A stretch of DNA of 64,000 nt from Mycoplasmataceae bacterium (GTDB lineage: Bacteria; Bacillota_I; Bacilli_A; Mycoplasmatales; Mycoplasmoidaceae), in contig JAHHTH010000004.1 of NCBI GenBank assembly GCA_020024755.1, positions 1 through 64,000 on the forward strand, read 5' to 3'. Positions 1-12,932 of this stretch are shown in pieces. Within the stretch, counting starts at the first letter, position 1; each line of letters opens with the position of its first letter. Position numbers and translations under genes: made by a program. The notes under the pieces are model-generated. The model did no database searches, had not been told where the DNA came from, and saw nothing but the letters and a program-made list of their open reading frames with translations.

Positions 1-1666
1 CTTGTTCATCTAAATATCATCAAGTACCATTTTCATCTTGTCATTGTTTAGTTTCGCCTGTGGCTGCACTAGCTTCAGTACTTGCAGATGAATCAGCTTC
101 TTCTTTCTTACCGTTCTTCTTTTGTTCTTCAAGTTCTAATTTCTTAGTTCTCTTTTCTTCTTTAACTTTTTCTTTTTCTAACTTCTTCTTATCCTTAGTT
201 GATAAGTCCATATCATTAGCTTCAGCTTCAGTTGTCATTTCTCAGTTTGTACCAACTAATTTGTAGTAAACTGTTCCATCGAAGTAGAATGTATCACCAA
301 CAAGGTTTTGGAATTGTTCTCCAACTGCGTGGCCATGTGAGATATCACTATTACCTGCTATATCAGATTGTCCATAAACATAGTCTTTTGTAGTTTCAGT
401 TCAGTTACCACTTTCATCTGACATGTAGTATCTACCTTCACCATCATGGTAAGCATAGAAATTCTTTTCAGTAAGGAATGGTTCATTAGCTGGGTGTGTT
501 TCAGCAATTTCAATCTTGACAGGTCTAATGTGAGCTTTAGTACTTTCTTCTGTTTGCTTGTGTACTTCAGCATAATTATCTTTAAGTTTCTTGATATTAG
601 CTTTTTGTTCTTTTTCAAGATTTCTTTTACGTGATCTAGAAGCTTCAAGTTCAGCAATAAGTTCTTTACCATCAGCCATTTCTTTTAAGTGAACTTTTCT
701 ACGTTTACGAGCTTGGATTAATTCTCATTCAAGTTCTTGTAATCTAGGTTGTTTAGATTCGTCTCAGAATGGAAGAACTTCATCAACTGTTGTTTCTTCT
801 CAAGCACCTTCTTCATTAACTTTGAAAATTTTATCTTGACCATCGTGGTAGAAATAAGCACTACCTAGTAAGAATGGTTCTCCAGCTGGATAAGCATCTA
901 AGTCGAATGGTTGCTTTTCTAGTTCTTTCATTTTTTCAACAATTACTAGACATTCATTTTCTTCTGCTTGTAAACTACGTAACTTATCTTTTTCAGCTTT
1001 GATTTCTTGTTGCTTTTCTCAGTCTTCTTGTAAGTCTTCTGCAACTACTTCAAACTTAAGAGTAGCCATATGTTGTTCTAGCTTTTGTTTATTTTCAGCT
1101 TCGATTCTCTTAGCTTCTTCATATTTCTTCTTTTGTGCTTCAAGTTCTGCTAAAATTTCTTCATCTTCTTTTTCAGATTCAAGTCTGTTCTTTTCTAGCT
1201 TCTTTAAGATTTCAGCATTTCTCTTTTCTTGTTCAGTTAGTTTTTGTTTTTCAAGAGCAGCTTTTCTGTCTTTGATACGTTTTTCTTTATCTTGAATCTT
1301 ACGAGTTTCTTCAGCTAAATCTCTAGCACGATTTTGTTTTGCTTGTTCTGCTCACTTACGTTCTTTTTCTTTGTTCTTTTCATAAAGTGCAGCGTTATAT
1401 GATCCAATAACTTTCTTCATTTCTTTTTTAAGAATTTCAAGAGAGTTGTCTAGGTTGTATGAGTTTGATTGAATTGAAAGTCTTTCACCTTCATTCTTAG
1501 TGTCAATGTCTAAGTAAATCAAGTGTCTTGAGTTAGGTTCTAGTGTTACTAAAAAACTGAATTGTTTAAAATCCTTATCGTCTTGGTATTTCTTAGCCAA
1601 TCCAATAAGTTGTTCATTAAATTCGTGTTCACCTTCAAGGTTATCTCATTTAATTACGACTTCCAT
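1..1666 (-). CDS. EAGR-box-like coiled-coil protein, C-terminus beyond window
   Basis: Reading UGA as Trp gives one open frame from ATG 1666 to the window edge (at least 555 aa). Residues about 80-250 are a charged Lys/Glu/Gln coiled coil. After it come repeated aromatic/glycine blocks near residues 255-290, 388-428 and 443-478, with another starting at the edge; each has a core such as YFYHDGQDKIFKVNEEGAW or YAYHDGEGRYYMSDESGNW preceded by a PAxEPF-type turn. Such blocks resemble the EAGR boxes of terminal-organelle proteins in the pneumoniae group (HMW1, P65, P200, TopJ). I infer a cytoskeletal or motility role; family membership rests on pattern only. No strong ribosome site precedes the ATG. 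It has its own upstream region, back-to-tail with the CNNM gene. Confidence 0.6.
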
Positions 1667-1731
1667 ACTAATATTTATATATAAATAATCTCTATTAATT
1701 TTACCATATTTGACTATATAAAAATCCAAAA

Positions 1732-2997
1732 CTAGTAGGATTTAACCTTTTTTTCGACTATAAAATACATGTTTTTATTACGCATTTTTCTAATTGTAAC
1801 CTTGATATTTTTGTCTTCATATACTTTACCATCAACTGCTTTTTTGATTGAAAATAATTCAATTAATCATTGATCAATTGTCATGTTTTCATCAACATTA
1901 TATTTGAGTTTTAAACACTCGTCTATAAACTGACTAGCACTAGATTCTGGTTGTACTCTTCAAGTGAAATCATTGATGATAGTGACATTATCTGTTCTAT
2001 CATTTTCATCATATATTTTACCTACTAATTCTTCAATCAAGTTTTCCATTGTAACAATACCTACAATCTTAGAAGAGTCAATATTCTTTTTTACTAAGGC
2101 CATGTGAGATTGATATAATTGCATTTCCTTAAAAGTCTTTTCAAGGTTATCATATTGGCTCACATAGAAGATAGGATCTAAGATTGATTCTATATCTACT
2201 TTCTTGTCACCATTATAGTGTTTGAAGAATGTTTTTAGATTTAAGATACCAATATATTTTCCATTCTTTTTTACAGGCAATCTTGTATAGGTAGATGTCT
2301 TGAATTTTTGAGCAATAGTATTTATTCTTTGTTTTACATCTACTGTAGCAACATATTCATATTTAGTCATTACTGATCTCACTTGAGTTTCGTCAAACTT
2401 AAGTGCATTACTTACTAATGAGGCTTCATGAGATTCAATAACACCTTCCTTAGTTACAATATCAATTAATGTATCAAGTTCTTGTTCTGTTGCTGAGGCT
2501 GCTATATCATCTTTAACAATCTTACACAACACTCAGTTTAAAGGTCAGAAGATGATATAGAAGAAATATATTACAATCCCAAAGACACGTAATAATTTAA
2601 TACTATATTTTCTAGCTAATGATTTAGGCAAGAACTCACCAAACATTAATAATAAAAATGTAATAACTCCAGTTGCTACACCAGTTGCTATTGATATAGC
2701 ATTATCTACTCCTGATGCCTGGAGTACTTGTTCAAAGAATAAGGTAGATAAAGTTGATGCAGCAACATTTACCAATGTATTAGACACTAAAATAGTAGAA
2801 AGTGTCATTTGGTAGTGAGTAATTAATTTAAGATTTATTTTGTAGATAAATCCTTTTTTTCTCTTTTTGTAATAAGTATCATATTTAAATTTAGTTATAG
2901 TTGTAAAGGCAGTCTCACTAGATGAGAATATACCACTAAAAACAATCAGAACTAAAAGTGCTATTGCTAATAAAGTAATCGAGAGGTAATTTTCCAT
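1732..2997 (-). CDS. CNNM/CorC (HlyC) family membrane protein with CBS pair
   Basis: This 421-aa protein has the order expected of the CNNM/CorC family: an N-terminal DUF21 membrane domain with four hydrophobic segments (residues about 1-140, including the SSSETAF motif), two CBS domains (about 190-330), and a C-terminal CorC_HlyC-type domain (last ~85 residues). Length is normal for the family. Two in-frame UGA codons (FWPLNWVL) join the membrane and CBS halves. Family members are linked to Mg2+/Co2+ efflux or to other ion transport; the substrate is not readable here. It is preceded by a short AT-rich gap and transcribed away from the surface protein at 3045. Confidence 0.85.
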
Positions 2998-3044
2998 ATT
3001 ATTATTCTACCATGAAGGTAGAAATATAATATAATTATATTACT

Positions 3045-4352
3045 ATGCTTAAATCAAAAAAAGATATATATTTATGATTATCATTAGGTCTTGGAGTAAC
3101 CACTATCCTTACAGGTGCTGGTTCTCTAATTTCTTATTTTGGTTTCGGCGAAAGTAGAACTCAAGAAGTTTCATATGTATATCTATCAAACACAAACCTA
3201 GGCGAAGCTGATAATGAAGTAAATAACCCTAAACCAATGATTCCTGATAAAGACGATCCAAGTAAAAATGTGGTAAATCCAGATTTTGAAACTATTGTTA
3301 AAAACAAATCAGTAATAGGACAATGAGATGTACCTTCTTTCTATCCTGTTAGAAATAATACTACTGAACCTGCAAATCTATATGTTAAAGATAAAAATAC
3401 TAAAATGTATTGACAACCTAGCAATCCACTATGAATGAAGATTAGTGAAAATGGAACACCACCTTGTTTTTCATACCCTTGTGAATTCCAGACTAAAAAC
3501 CAAATGAATAACTTTGTTATTGTGAAAATGAAGTTAGGAATTGGTACTAAAAACATTTTACAACCTACAAGTGAAAAAGATATTACTGTGCAATGAGCTG
3601 GGTTAACTGATTGAGATAAGATTAACAGTGATGGTGACAAATCTTGATACACAAACAAAAAGCTAAAAGTAATTCAACATTACATCTATACACAAATGGA
3701 TCTTAAATCAAGACAAGGATTCCACTCAATTTTTAGTAGTATTAATAAAAAGAATACTGGTGCAATGGATGTTTTACAAGACAACAAGAAAAATGCACTA
3801 GGAGCTCTTGATGCAGCTAAAAAACTATTACAACAAATTGAAGATAAGGTAGTAGTAATTCAAAATAGATTTAAGTTTTATGCACTAGATGCTAAAGATG
3901 ATCCAAATAATGTCAATGCTAAGTGATATAAAGACTTTAGTAGAGACATTAGTGAAAGTATTGAGTCATCTCCTTCTCCATTAAAAGAAATAGTATTAAA
4001 TCAATGTGGAACTTATACATATGGAGATGGAAGTAAGTATGCAGAGAGTGTTGCACAATTCTTAGGAATCTACAATGAAATATATTCAAAAACTCCTTCT
4101 ACTGACTTAGTTACTAATACTAAAGCATCACTAAACAATATCCTAGAAAAGAACGTACAATATTTAAATTCTAGACAATCATTCTTAGATGCAATTAATT
4201 TATCTAACACATTATTGATTGTTGCATTATCATTAGGTTCTGTTGCTCTATTATCATTATTCTTAGTGTTAACATTCTTCATTATCTACACTACTAAGAA
4301 GAATAAAGAAGAATATGGTGATACTGACGAATTAGACTACATGTTATTATAG
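3045..4352 (+). CDS. membrane-anchored surface protein, unknown function
   Basis: The 435-aa product begins with an uncleaved-looking signal anchor (residues ~8-35, no lipobox Cys), followed by a Trp-rich extracellular region with several UGA-encoded Trp, a helical stretch around residues 220-300, and a C-terminal membrane segment (about 390-420) ending in a short charged cytoplasmic tail. It therefore looks like a protein anchored at both ends with an exposed middle. I do not recognise a family. Its TAG stop at 4350-4352 abuts the stop codon of uvrB on the other strand with no base between. Start chosen as the first ATG ahead of the hydrophobic segment. Confidence 0.7.
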
Positions 4353-6308
4353 TTATTTCTTATCAGTAACTTTTCCTTGTTCTTCACTTAATCTAATTAT
4401 TTGATCTCTTAATTCTGCAGCTAGTTCATACTCTTGGTTTTGAGCTGCTTTTAACATCATATTCTTTAATTGTTTTATTGATAGTGATTTATTTGCTTTA
4501 GATGGATTCTTTGTAGGATTGTCTGCATCTAAATCTTCCATAATAGGTTTTACAATTGTTTTAGGTGTGATGTTATGTGCTTTGTTATATTCCATTTGAA
4601 TAGCACGTCTACGTTCAGTTTCATCTATGGCTGCACGCATGTCTTTTGTTATATCATCTGCATACATGATAACTCTACCATTTACATTACGAGCTGCACG
4701 TCCTATCATTTGGATTAAAGATTTTTCATTTCTAAATAAACCAGGTTTATCAGCATCAAAGATTGCTACCATACTAACTTCTGGAATGTCTATACCTTCA
4801 CGTAGTAAATTAATTCCTACTACTACTTCATATTTGCCTCTACGTAAATCATTTAAGATTCTAGAACGTTCTAATGTTTTTAATTCATTATGAAGATATG
4901 CTACCTTAATATCTCTCATCTTTAATAACTCAGTAAGTTCTTCAGCCATTCTAATGGTCATAACTGAAATAAATGATCTTTCATTAACTTTACGTTGTTG
5001 GTATATTTCATTAACTAAATCATCTATTTGATTTTTAGTAGGTCTTATTTCAATCTTTGGATCAACTAGGAATGTTGGTCTTACTATTTGTTCTACTACT
5101 TCATTGCCTGCTTGTTCTTTTTCTCATTCATTAGGTGTAGCACTAACATAAATTACCTTATCCATCTTTCTTTCTATTTCAAAGAATTTAAGTGGTCTAT
5201 TATCTAGTGCTGATGGTAATCTAAATCCATAGTCTACTAGTGTAGTTTTTCTTGATCTATCAGTTTCATACATTCCTCTGAATTGTGGTACAGAGATATG
5301 TGATTCATCGATTACTAGTAATCAATCATCACCAAAGAAGTCTAGAATAGTAGCTGGTTCTTCTCCAGGTTGTCTGTTATCAAAATATAGAGAGTAATTT
5401 TCAATACCACTACAGTATCCTATTTCTTTTAAAGCTTCTATGTCTGCTTTAGTTCTTTGTTCTATTCTTTGTGCTTCTAATAATTTGTTCTTAGAGTTGA
5501 AGTAATCGATTCTTTCTTGTAAGTCTTTTTCAATACGAGCATACATTTCCTGATCTGTTTTAGTATCAGCAATATATTCTTCTGCTGGAGGGATAACTAC
5601 TGATTTAAGCTTTTCTAATACTTCACCAGTAATAATATTCATCTTAGTTATCTTTTCTACAGTATCACCAAAGAATGATATTCTAATGACATATTCATCT
5701 GTATATCCATATGCAATATCTACTACGTCACCTTTTACTCTAAATGTTCCTGGTTTTAAATCAATGGCATTGAAGTGATAGTGAAGATTTACTAGTGTTT
5801 GTTTTAATTTATCTAATCCATATTCTTGGTTAAGAAATAAACAAGATTGGAATTCTGTAAAAACTGATTTAGATACAGATGCATAAATAGCAGCTACAGA
5901 TGCTACTACAATCACATCATCATAGTTAGCTAAAGAGTTTAGTGTAGATAATCTCATCATTTCAATTTCTTGGTTTGCTTTGGAAGACTTTTCAATATAG
6001 GTATCTGAGTTTGGTAAATAGGCTTCTGGTTGGTAGAAATCAAAGTAGGAAACAAAGTATTCTACATGGTTATTTGGAAATAAAGCTTTTAGTTCTTGAT
6101 ATAGTTGGCCAGCTAATGTTTTATTATGTGCCATTACTAGTGTTTTCTTTTGTGTTTTATTAATGACGTTGGCAATGGTAAAAGTTTTACCAGTACCTGT
6201 TGCTCCTAAAAGAACTTGGGATTTCTTTTTAGGCATTTTAGATACTAGTTCATCAATTGCTTTAGGTTGATCTCCGCTTGGAGTTTTATCTGTGACTAAA
6301 TTAAACAT
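4353..6308 (-). CDS. uvrB: UvrABC excinuclease subunit B
   Basis: The 651-aa protein carries the UvrB helicase signatures: Walker A GATGTGKT near residue 38, the beta-hairpin region YFDFYQPEAYLP, the DEAD-like VIDESHISVPQ motif, the C-terminal helicase part with LREGIDIPEVS and QMIGRAARN, and a terminal UVR domain (ELAAELRDQII). It acts in nucleotide excision repair, loading onto damage delivered by UvrA and recruiting UvrC. In-frame UGA codons bridge the central part (DDWLLVIDE, NEWEKEQ). I chose ATG 6308, which overlaps the end of the upstream membrane gene by 8 nt; a GTG at 6314 is also in frame. Likely the last gene of the secA operon. Confidence 0.95.
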
Positions 6309-7518
6309 TTTCACTATAAGAATATTTTAATTGATTTCTACAGATTCTTTCATTTAATCATCTATAGAATCATAAGAAGAATCAAATGATAGCAGCAATT
6401 CCAAATGCACCAAAGATTCATCAAGGATTTCCAGCATGTGTTCCATCTTCTTTAAGCATTCATGGATTTAAGTTAGTTAAGAATCCATAAACAGAGAAAT
6501 AAGCAAAGAATGGAACAGTGTATAAATAGATACCATAGAAGATAGGATAGAAACTTCCTTCAAACATATACTTCTTATATGACATTCTAGTAAAAGAATA
6601 TGATTGAGCAAAAGTATTAATAGTAAATCAAATAAAGAAAACTTGATCTACTAAATGTAATCAGAAGAATTTAGTCATGTTATATGGCAAAAAGAAGTCA
6701 GAACCGTGGTCTTGGTATGAAACATATGGTCCAATCATTACTAATGCTACAAACCCTACTACAGAGATATATGAACACACATAGATTTGCAATAGATTAT
6801 CTTTAAAGACTACTTTATGATGGAATAGCATAAAGAAGATAATGAATACTCAACACATTATATTATTTTGTTGCGTAAAGAATGACATTGTGTTAAAGAT
6901 AAAGAAGTCATCAATGTTATTTGTTTTAGTAGATGGTCCTTGGATGTTAATAAAGATAAATCCAATAGTTAAGATAATAAAAGTTAAATAACATAATAAT
7001 GTATTTCTTATTAGTTTATTTCATTTAGTTTGCATAGTCATTCACTTTCATACTTGTGTATGGCTAATTTGCTTTTGTTCTAATCTATTTGTTTTAATGT
7101 AGTATCAAAACATAGATAAGTAACCATTAGAGATTACATAATACAAACTTCATGGAAAAGCTAATGGAATAATAGATGGTACAAAGATAACCCATTTATT
7201 TTCTTTTAGTTCATTACAATGGTGGTGCAATCAGTATTGATAGAAAGTTACACACATAACCCCTACATAGAAAACAATTAAGAATAAGAATCAAGATCTT
7301 ATTGAGTTATCCCTATTAGGTAAATCATATTCATGCACAATCCCTCACCCATAATTACTAAATGAGTGTAATGTTTCAATCATCATTCATACCATAGGGA
7401 ATCAAAGCAATAACAAGAAGATATGACAAAGAGATACTATGCTCATTGTTCTTGAGATAGTATCAACTTCTTTATAGTTAGCATTTTGTATTTTGTACTT
7501 AATGTTACGACTAATCAT
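6301..7518 (-). CDS. polytopic membrane protein between secA and uvrB
   Basis: A 405-aa, Trp- and Phe-rich protein with roughly eight to nine predicted hydrophobic segments; many Trp are UGA codons, so the frame is badly broken under the standard code. It starts inside the secA stop region (ATGATTAG, 8-nt overlap) and ends 8 nt inside uvrB, so it is the middle gene of a translationally coupled trio. I see no catalytic motif and do not recognise a family. It has a general resemblance in size and texture to other mycoplasma polytopic proteins of unknown role. The coupling implies co-expression with SecA, not necessarily shared function. Confidence 0.75.
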
Positions 7519-10500
7519 GTTTCTTTAAGCTAGCTAATGAAACAGGTTTGTTCATTGCTCTATTTGGTCTAGCTTGCATTGAACCAGGATTTAACCCAGG
7601 TCTTCTTAGTGAAGCTGTATGTAGGTTAGTTCCTTTTAATGCTACTTGTCCAGCTGGTCTTCTTTGAACTGAACCCATAGGTTGAGGACCAACTCTTTGA
7701 GCTTGTTCATTGTTTCCTTGAGCACGTCTTTGTGCTTCTTCAATAATTCTTTGTTGTTCTAAAGCAGCTTGTTGAGCTCTAGCTTCTGCTTGTTCTCTTT
7801 CAGCTTGAAGTAATCTTCTTTCTTGTTCTAATCTATCTCTTTCGTCAGCAATCTTTTGTTGTTCTGCTTCCATTTCTTTTAATCTATAAGCGTAAAGATC
7901 TTTTTCCATTCTTTCTTTATCAGCTAATAAACCTTCTAATCTAGATTTAATTACTTTTAATTCATCATTTTCAGATTGGTAGATATCTTCAATTTGTTTA
8001 GAGTAGTTTAGTTTTTCAGATTCAATTTCTTTTTCTAAGTCTACTGCTCTATCAGTTAATGATTTAATGTTTTCATCTTTAACTGAAATAATGTTTGAGT
8101 ATCTTTCATTAATTAGATTAATACGTTTTTCATCAAGTTCTTTTTGAATTTCATCAATATTGCTTGATGCTCTTTCAATTCTAATATTGTGGTTGTATGA
8201 TTCTGGAAGAGGTGAATCTTCTCTAGTAAATTTACCTTCATTGCTTGGTCCATAGCTTGGTTTATCAACAACAGGAGCTGTCTTGATTTCAGGAGCTTTT
8301 GTAGGCATTGGAGGAACAGGTGGAACAGGAGGAACTGGTTTTGGTTCAGGTTTAACTTCTTCAACTTTAGCACCTTGTTGTTCAGCACGTTTTTCAGATT
8401 CAATTTCTTCATCAATCATTTTTTCAATTCCACTTAAATCCATTGGTTTAGTATCAATAGAATCAACTGCACTTAGAATTTGTTTCATGAAGTCATCTTC
8501 TTCAGCAGGTTTAGCTGTTGGAATTGGTGGTGGAACAGATCCTTTAGTTTCTTCAGGTTTTGCAGTAGGAATTGGTGGTGGAACAGAACCAGGAACAGCT
8601 GGAGCTTCTTTTACTTCAGTTGGTTCGTTTATTTTTCCCATGATTTGATCTACAACACTATCAATGTTGTCTTTAACTTTTGCTTTGTTGTCTTCCATGT
8701 CTTGTTTCTCCTTCTCACTGATCATTATTGGCTCAGATAATTCTATATCATCTAATGTTAATTCATTCGTTGTCATTGGTGAATCTTTAACTAACATTTG
8801 TTCGTCAGAATTGATAACATTAGAATTATCTACAAATCTAAACTCAGTTTGTGAACCTTGATTAATAACATCCCCATTAAGGATAGCTTTTAATACTTCT
8901 TCAGCAATATCAATAGTTATATTATAAAATAATCTATCTGAATCTTCTACATAAATATTAAGTGGTGATTTTTGTTCGTAACTTCTTAAATGCACCCCTT
9001 GTTTTAATTTTTCTATCTTATCTAGGAACTTAGTTCAGTTAGAATCTAATGATGCTAATGTGATTGCTCTTCATAATTCATTAGCAGTTTCTTTAGGTAA
9101 AGAATCATATTTTTCTTTTAGTTCTTTTAGAATTTCTTGGTTAAGATATTCTGCAATAGATGATTGTTGTTTTTCTGATAATTCTTCAATTGAGATTGGC
9201 AATGTAATACCTAAATCTTTTTTAAGGTTTCTCATTAAAGATTCAGCATTAATCATATCAATGTTTTCTTCATCACGGTTATTAGCAATTAATACTTCAA
9301 CTACACGAGATACCATTTTAGAAACAATGGCATACATATTGTTAGTTGATAGAATAGTATTTCTTTGTTTATAAACTAATTCACGTTGTTCACTTAAAAC
9401 GTAGTCATAGTCAATTAAACCTTTTCTTGAGTCAAAGTTCATATCTTCAACTCTTTTTTGTGTTTTATCTAATAAACGGCTGAAGAATTTAAGGTCAATC
9501 ATTTCTTCGCCCATCTTATATTGAGCCTTATCAAATTTATCAGTAGCAAATCTTTTAAATAATGAGTCTTGAAGTGAGATAAAGAATCTAGATTCACCTG
9601 GGTCACCTTGACGACCAGATCTACCACGAAGTTGGTTATCAATCCGTCTTGATTCATTTCTTTCAGTTCCAAGAACATATAATCCACCAAGTTCTCTAAC
9701 ACCTTCACCTAGTTTAATGTCTGTTCCCCGACCAGCCATGTTAGTTGCAATTGTAACTGCACCTTTTTGACCAGCATTCTTAATAATTTCTGCTTCAATC
9801 ATGTGGTTCTTTGCATTTAACACTTTATGAGGAATATTAACTTGATCTAATAATCTGTGAATTAATTCTGAGTCTTCAACTGATACTGTACCAACTAGAA
9901 TAGGTTGACCTAATTCATGTCTTCTTACAATTTCAGCAATTACATATTTTCACTTAGCTTGTTTAGAAGCAAAGATATAGTCTGGTTGGTCTTTACGAAT
10001 AACTGGTTTGTTTGTTGGAATATCAACAACCACCATGTTATAGATGTTTAAGAATTCTTGTTTTTCAGTTAAAGCAGTACCACTAAATCCTGCAAGCTTT
10101 TTATATAATCTAAAGAATGATTGATAAGTAATAGTTGCAACTGTAACATTTTCAGGATCAATATTTACACGTTCTTTAGCTTGGATAGCTTGGTGTAAAC
10201 CAGCAGAATACATTCTACCTTCCATTACCCGTCCAGTAAATGTATCAACAAGTGCAATTTCATCAATATTCTTTTCCTTGTTGTGACGAATGATGTATTG
10301 CTTACCAATTTCCATAATGTAGTTAGCTTTTAATGAGTTCAAGATTTTGTGAACAGTATCAGAGTTTTCAATGTCATATAAGTTTTTAAAACCATAATGT
10401 TGTTCAGCCTTAGCAATACCATTATCATTTAAGTTAACTGTTTCTGTTTCTACATCAATTACATAATCATTTGGAGATAATGATTTTACAAATGAATCTA

Positions 10501-11236
10501 CTTCAATATATTTACCTAAATTTTCATCTGGGTTACCAGCAATAATTAATGGCGTTCTAGCTTCATCAATTAATACAGAGTCAGCTTCATCAACAATTGC
10601 AAAGTTTAATTCTCTTTGCATCTTTTCATTCATTGATTGAACCATGTTATCTCTTAAGTAATCAAATCCTAATTCAGAGTTTGATACATAAGTAATATCT
10701 CTAGCATACATTTGTTTCTTTTGTTCTGGTCTCATTGAACTTAGAATGAAACCAACTGAGATTCCTAATTCGCTTAATGCTTCTTCAGAGAACTTCATAT
10801 CACGTTCCACTAAATATTCATTAACAGTAACGATGTGTACACCTTTTTTGCTTAAAGCATTTACATATGAAACTAAAAGAAGTGTAAGTGTTTTACCTTC
10901 ACCAGTTTTCATTTCTGCAAAGTCACCGAAGTGTGCAACAATAGCACCAATCAATTGAACCTTGTAAGCTTTTAAACCATGTACTCTAAAGATTACTTCT
11001 CTAGCAATAGCAAGTGCATCGATCAAGTAGTTATCTAGATTAGCACCTGCTTGAATTTCATCTTGCATACGATATGAAAGGTTTCTAAGTTCTGGCATAG
11101 ACATCTTAGAATACTTTTCTTCTTTAGTCAAAACAATATCAGCAATTTCAGAAGCTTTATCTAAAACTCTTACTCTTGGAGATACTTTTTGGGCTTTACT
11201 TTTGATGTTATTTATTAATTCTTTTCTTGAAATCAT
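7511..11236 (-). CDS. secA: SecA translocase ATPase with ~450-residue C-terminal extension
   Basis: One frame of 1241 aa. Residues 1 to about 790 are SecA: Walker A MKTGEGKT near 110, VDEADSVLIDEA near 215, the helicase part ATNMAGRGTDIKLG and QLRGRSGRQGD, and the helical wing/scaffold ending in LRSYEQKSPLNIYVEDSDRLF. SecA drives export through SecYEG. Bacterial SecA is usually 800-900 aa, so about 450 residues are extra: an acidic linker, Pro-rich repeats with two copies of VPPPIPTAKP, a long Glu/Lys/Arg/Gln coiled coil (about residues 985-1150) and a basic Pro/Arg/Asn tail. UGA-encoded Trp joins the segments at 9071 and 9950. No zinc-binding SecA C-tail is visible. First gene of secA-membrane protein-uvrB. 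Confidence 0.95.
8505..8605 (-). repeat. tandem proline-rich repeat inside secA
   Basis: Two near-identical in-frame units encode VPPPIPTAKPEE and VPPPIPTAKPAEE about 20 codons apart, with a third looser PVPPVPPVPPMPTK block some 65 residues further on. They form the Pro-rich linker of the SecA extension and are a plausible site of length variation. Confidence 0.8.
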
Positions 11237-11300
11237 ATATTTTAATATTATATATTAACTCTCTTGATTTCTAACAATTAACCAAGTATAAACAATAAAA

Positions 11301-11323
11301 AATGAACTAATTGCTAGTTCATT
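11301..11323 (-). terminator. Rho-independent terminator
   Basis: Perfect 8-bp stem (AATGAACT/AGTTCATT) with a 7-nt loop. Read on the minus strand it is followed by TTTTTATTG and lies 27 nt past the stop of the membrane gene ending at 11350, so it ends that transcript ahead of secA. Confidence 0.8.
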
Positions 11324-11349
11324 TAGTATTTAAAAATCAATTTAGTTAT

Positions 11350-12876
11350 TTACAATCTTTGTTTTCATGCTTTCTTTGCCATATTGATAACACAAGGGAT
11401 AAACATCATAAATGCAACTAGCATTAAAGCAAATGAGAATGTATCTAAACCATTGAATGTATCTAAATATCCGGCATACTTAGTAGGATCATTAAATGCT
11501 ACACCCATTACACTAATAAAAGCCATTACTGCAGTTAACATCACAAATTTCATAACTACTTTCATTCAGCTAAAAGGACGATTGATTTTAGTTTCTGAAA
11601 CTGAAAGGATTTTAAATGAATTCATAAAACAATGATAGATTGTTAAATACCCAAATGCAAATGTAGTAGTCATAGATCCAGTTAGAGGACTTAGAACTCG
11701 TTTAGATGAACAATACAAATAATCTTGTACTTGATTAGCATGTGGATACATTCCTTCAATTGCTTGTGATTCATTACTTGTATATAATTTACTTAACTCC
11801 ATTGCTGAGAAATTAAAGATAATACAAATAATTAATGTAACAAAAAATGTAATTGTACCTAAGATTGCACTGACTTTTAAATCACTTTTATAATCTTTGT
11901 TTTCTGCAATCTTTTTCATCTTTGCATATTCAATCGCATAAAATAATCCATCACCAAAGAATCCACAGAAGAATAAGGAATTATATCAAATGATCTTAGC
12001 AACCATTAGTGAAGGAAATGTTGGTTTGGATGCAAGTCTTAAACTTACACCAATAATCATTACTAGGAAGCCTTTCATAACGACAGCTAATAAAAAGTCT
12101 CACACAAAGTTTCCTGATTTACTAATAAACGTTCTTAAAGTGTTTCAGTTAATATTGAATCTTTCCTTGTATCAATCCTTTTTGTAATTAAATAAACCTA
12201 TTGAAAGAAGTGTTAGAAGAGAAGCTAATAAGAAACCAATTCCTAAACCGCATAATTGAGTATCATGACTTCAAGGAATTGCTAGATAGAATAATGGCAG
12301 CATAACTAAATGAAACACAAAGAATAACACATAACAGCATATACTCTTAGTCTTTTGTGATTCAAGTTTATAAATGATGTTCAAGTAGATAAAACCATTA
12401 ATAATAAATGTTGGTGCAAGTAGTAATACAAATTGAAGTGCTCAACCAAATGATTCACTAAAACCTTGATATAAAATTGAATACTTAATATAAAGTAAAG
12501 AAGAACCTACAAACAATAACATTGTGAATGTACTGTAGAATAACATAATGATAGTAATTGTATGTCTATCAATATTATCTGTCTTAGTTTGAAACATCAT
12601 ATTCCTATTCAAAACAAATATCATTGTTAAGGCAACCAAAAATAAAAATTGGTTAAAGATACTAATGAATGAAGTAGTTAGACCTACTACAGTAACATTT
12701 AAAGATCCATGTGGTCCGATTAGTGCAGAAATAATGGTTGCATATAATGGAATAAACATATTCACAAAAGAGAATAAGATAAAAATATAATTCTTAAATA
12801 CACTTCTTAAAGCTTGCCCAACAGAAGCTCTACGTGGAATTTGGTATTTATAATCAAATTTAATGCGGCTGTTCAT
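11350..12876 (-). CDS. polytopic membrane protein, possibly MATE-like
   Basis: A 508-aa protein with about 11-12 hydrophobic segments spread along its length and a basic cytoplasmic start. The organisation of two similar halves, each with an early helix rich in Ile/Phe and Gly, suggests the MATE/polysaccharide-flippase superfold, but I see no diagnostic motif, so the assignment is weak. It stands alone: its own terminator follows, and 56 nt separate it from the P-loop gene upstream, which could still read through. Several Trp are encoded by UGA. Confidence 0.55.
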
Positions 12877-12932
12877 ATTGAATATATTTTAAACTAAAAT
12901 GTATTTTTTCAATAAGAAGAAGTTTACAAAAT

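Noticed and set aside
60..1295. Plus-strand frames rich in Ser/Phe/Cys opposite the EAGR-like gene
   Set aside because: Antisense of a Lys/Glu/Arg coiled coil, which always gives Ser/Phe/Leu frames.
6309..6314. GTG 6314 as uvrB start
   Set aside because: ATG 6308 gives the normal UvrB N-terminus, and neither has a Shine-Dalgarno that favours the GTG.
8283..8740. Long plus-strand frames rich in Gly/Trp/Phe opposite the SecA extension
   Set aside because: They are the antisense of the Pro-rich, Lys/Glu-rich repeats of secA and have no ribosome site or homology.
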